DNA of 64,000 bases from Euglena gracilis (taxonomy: Eukaryota; Euglenida; Euglenophyceae; Euglenales). Positions 63,804-64,000 of this stretch are shown here, piece by piece; the first letter of the stretch is position 1, and the number at the start of each line of letters is the position of its first letter. The notes under the pieces are model-generated. The model was not told the origin of the DNA, searched no databases, and saw only the letters and a list, made by a program, of their open reading frames with translations. The stretch is from contig CP154954.1 in NCBI GenBank assembly GCA_039621445.1, positions 1,984,001-2,048,000 of the forward strand, written 5' to 3'. The position numbers were made by a program, and so were the translations under genes.

Positions 63804-64000
63804 CTCATTTTTTTGGTCATCAAAAGTGACGTATTTTTAGTTTTTCCAGCACCTTTAATGGACTACGAAGCTGCAGAGATGAAAAAAAGTAAAAAAAAAG
63901 TTTTAAAAAAATTCCCCCAAACCCCCATGAGGTTTTTTTTAAAAAAAATTTTAAAAAAACATATTTTTTCTTAGGGGGTACTAACCCCGTGCCCCCCCCC
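63804..64000. other. A/T-rich low-complexity end of window
   Basis: Runs of A and T with a final TTAGGGGGTACTAACCCC inverted repeat. No gene. Confidence 0.5.

Overview
This window is repeat-rich nuclear DNA from a eukaryote, probably a microbial one that I cannot name. The evidence is short coding blocks joined in phase by GT-AG introns, a Helitron, tRNA-derived SINE-like repeats, several satellites, and reverse transcriptases inside very long inverted repeats. I see no operons, no bacterial ribosome binding sites, no rRNA and no intact tRNA gene.

Layout. 1-30 kb is a host gene neighbourhood. A 7.8-kb segment (about 1214-8990) recurs in direct orientation at about 19250-27031. Each copy holds one unidentified intron-rich + strand gene (1448-6296 and 19484-24338), followed by an array of GC-rich repeats with tRNA-like heads. 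Each of these genes is divergent from a - strand gene that starts with a short basic, Ser/Pro-rich exon (575-710 and 18675-18816). A third such exon (11480-11636) heads a - strand gene with tandemly duplicated exons. A 9+4+9 hairpin lies 420-520 bp upstream of all three start codons. A further - strand gene lies at 27954-29492. Satellites fill 13.7-18.66 kb.

31.6-37.4 kb is a - strand Helitron (zinc-binding N-terminus, HUH Rep, PIF1-like helicase). Its reading frame is broken by four noncoding inserts. Two of them lack GT-AG ends at the in-frame join, and three carry the near-palindromic motif TGATTAAATCA, which also recurs in introns and intergenic DNA of the gene regions.

38.43-62.31 kb is the most striking part: a nested inverted-repeat element of about 24 kb. 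Four copies of a 2.3-kb noncoding module (+,-,+,-) bracket two internal regions transcribed outward. Each internal region carries a proline-rich ORF with a 2A-like motif (broken in the second copy), an LTR/DIRS/pararetrovirus-type RT with RNase H, and a fragment of a LINE-like RT. At the centre is a 3.93-kb palindrome with near-identical arms and a 375-bp unique spacer. It encodes a repetitive PPPY-containing, gag-like protein with a Gln-rich coiled-coil. Its coding sequence is built from dozens of tiny perfect hairpins, many with a TTCG loop. I found no integrase or tyrosine recombinase. The motif TGATTAAATCA is absent here, as expected for a discrete insertion, and the left end interrupts a duplicated host segment. 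62.3-64 kb holds low-complexity DNA and a fold-back repeat.

Most individual proteins cannot be named. The exon models rest on splice signals, phase agreement and comparison between copies within the window, not on transcripts.
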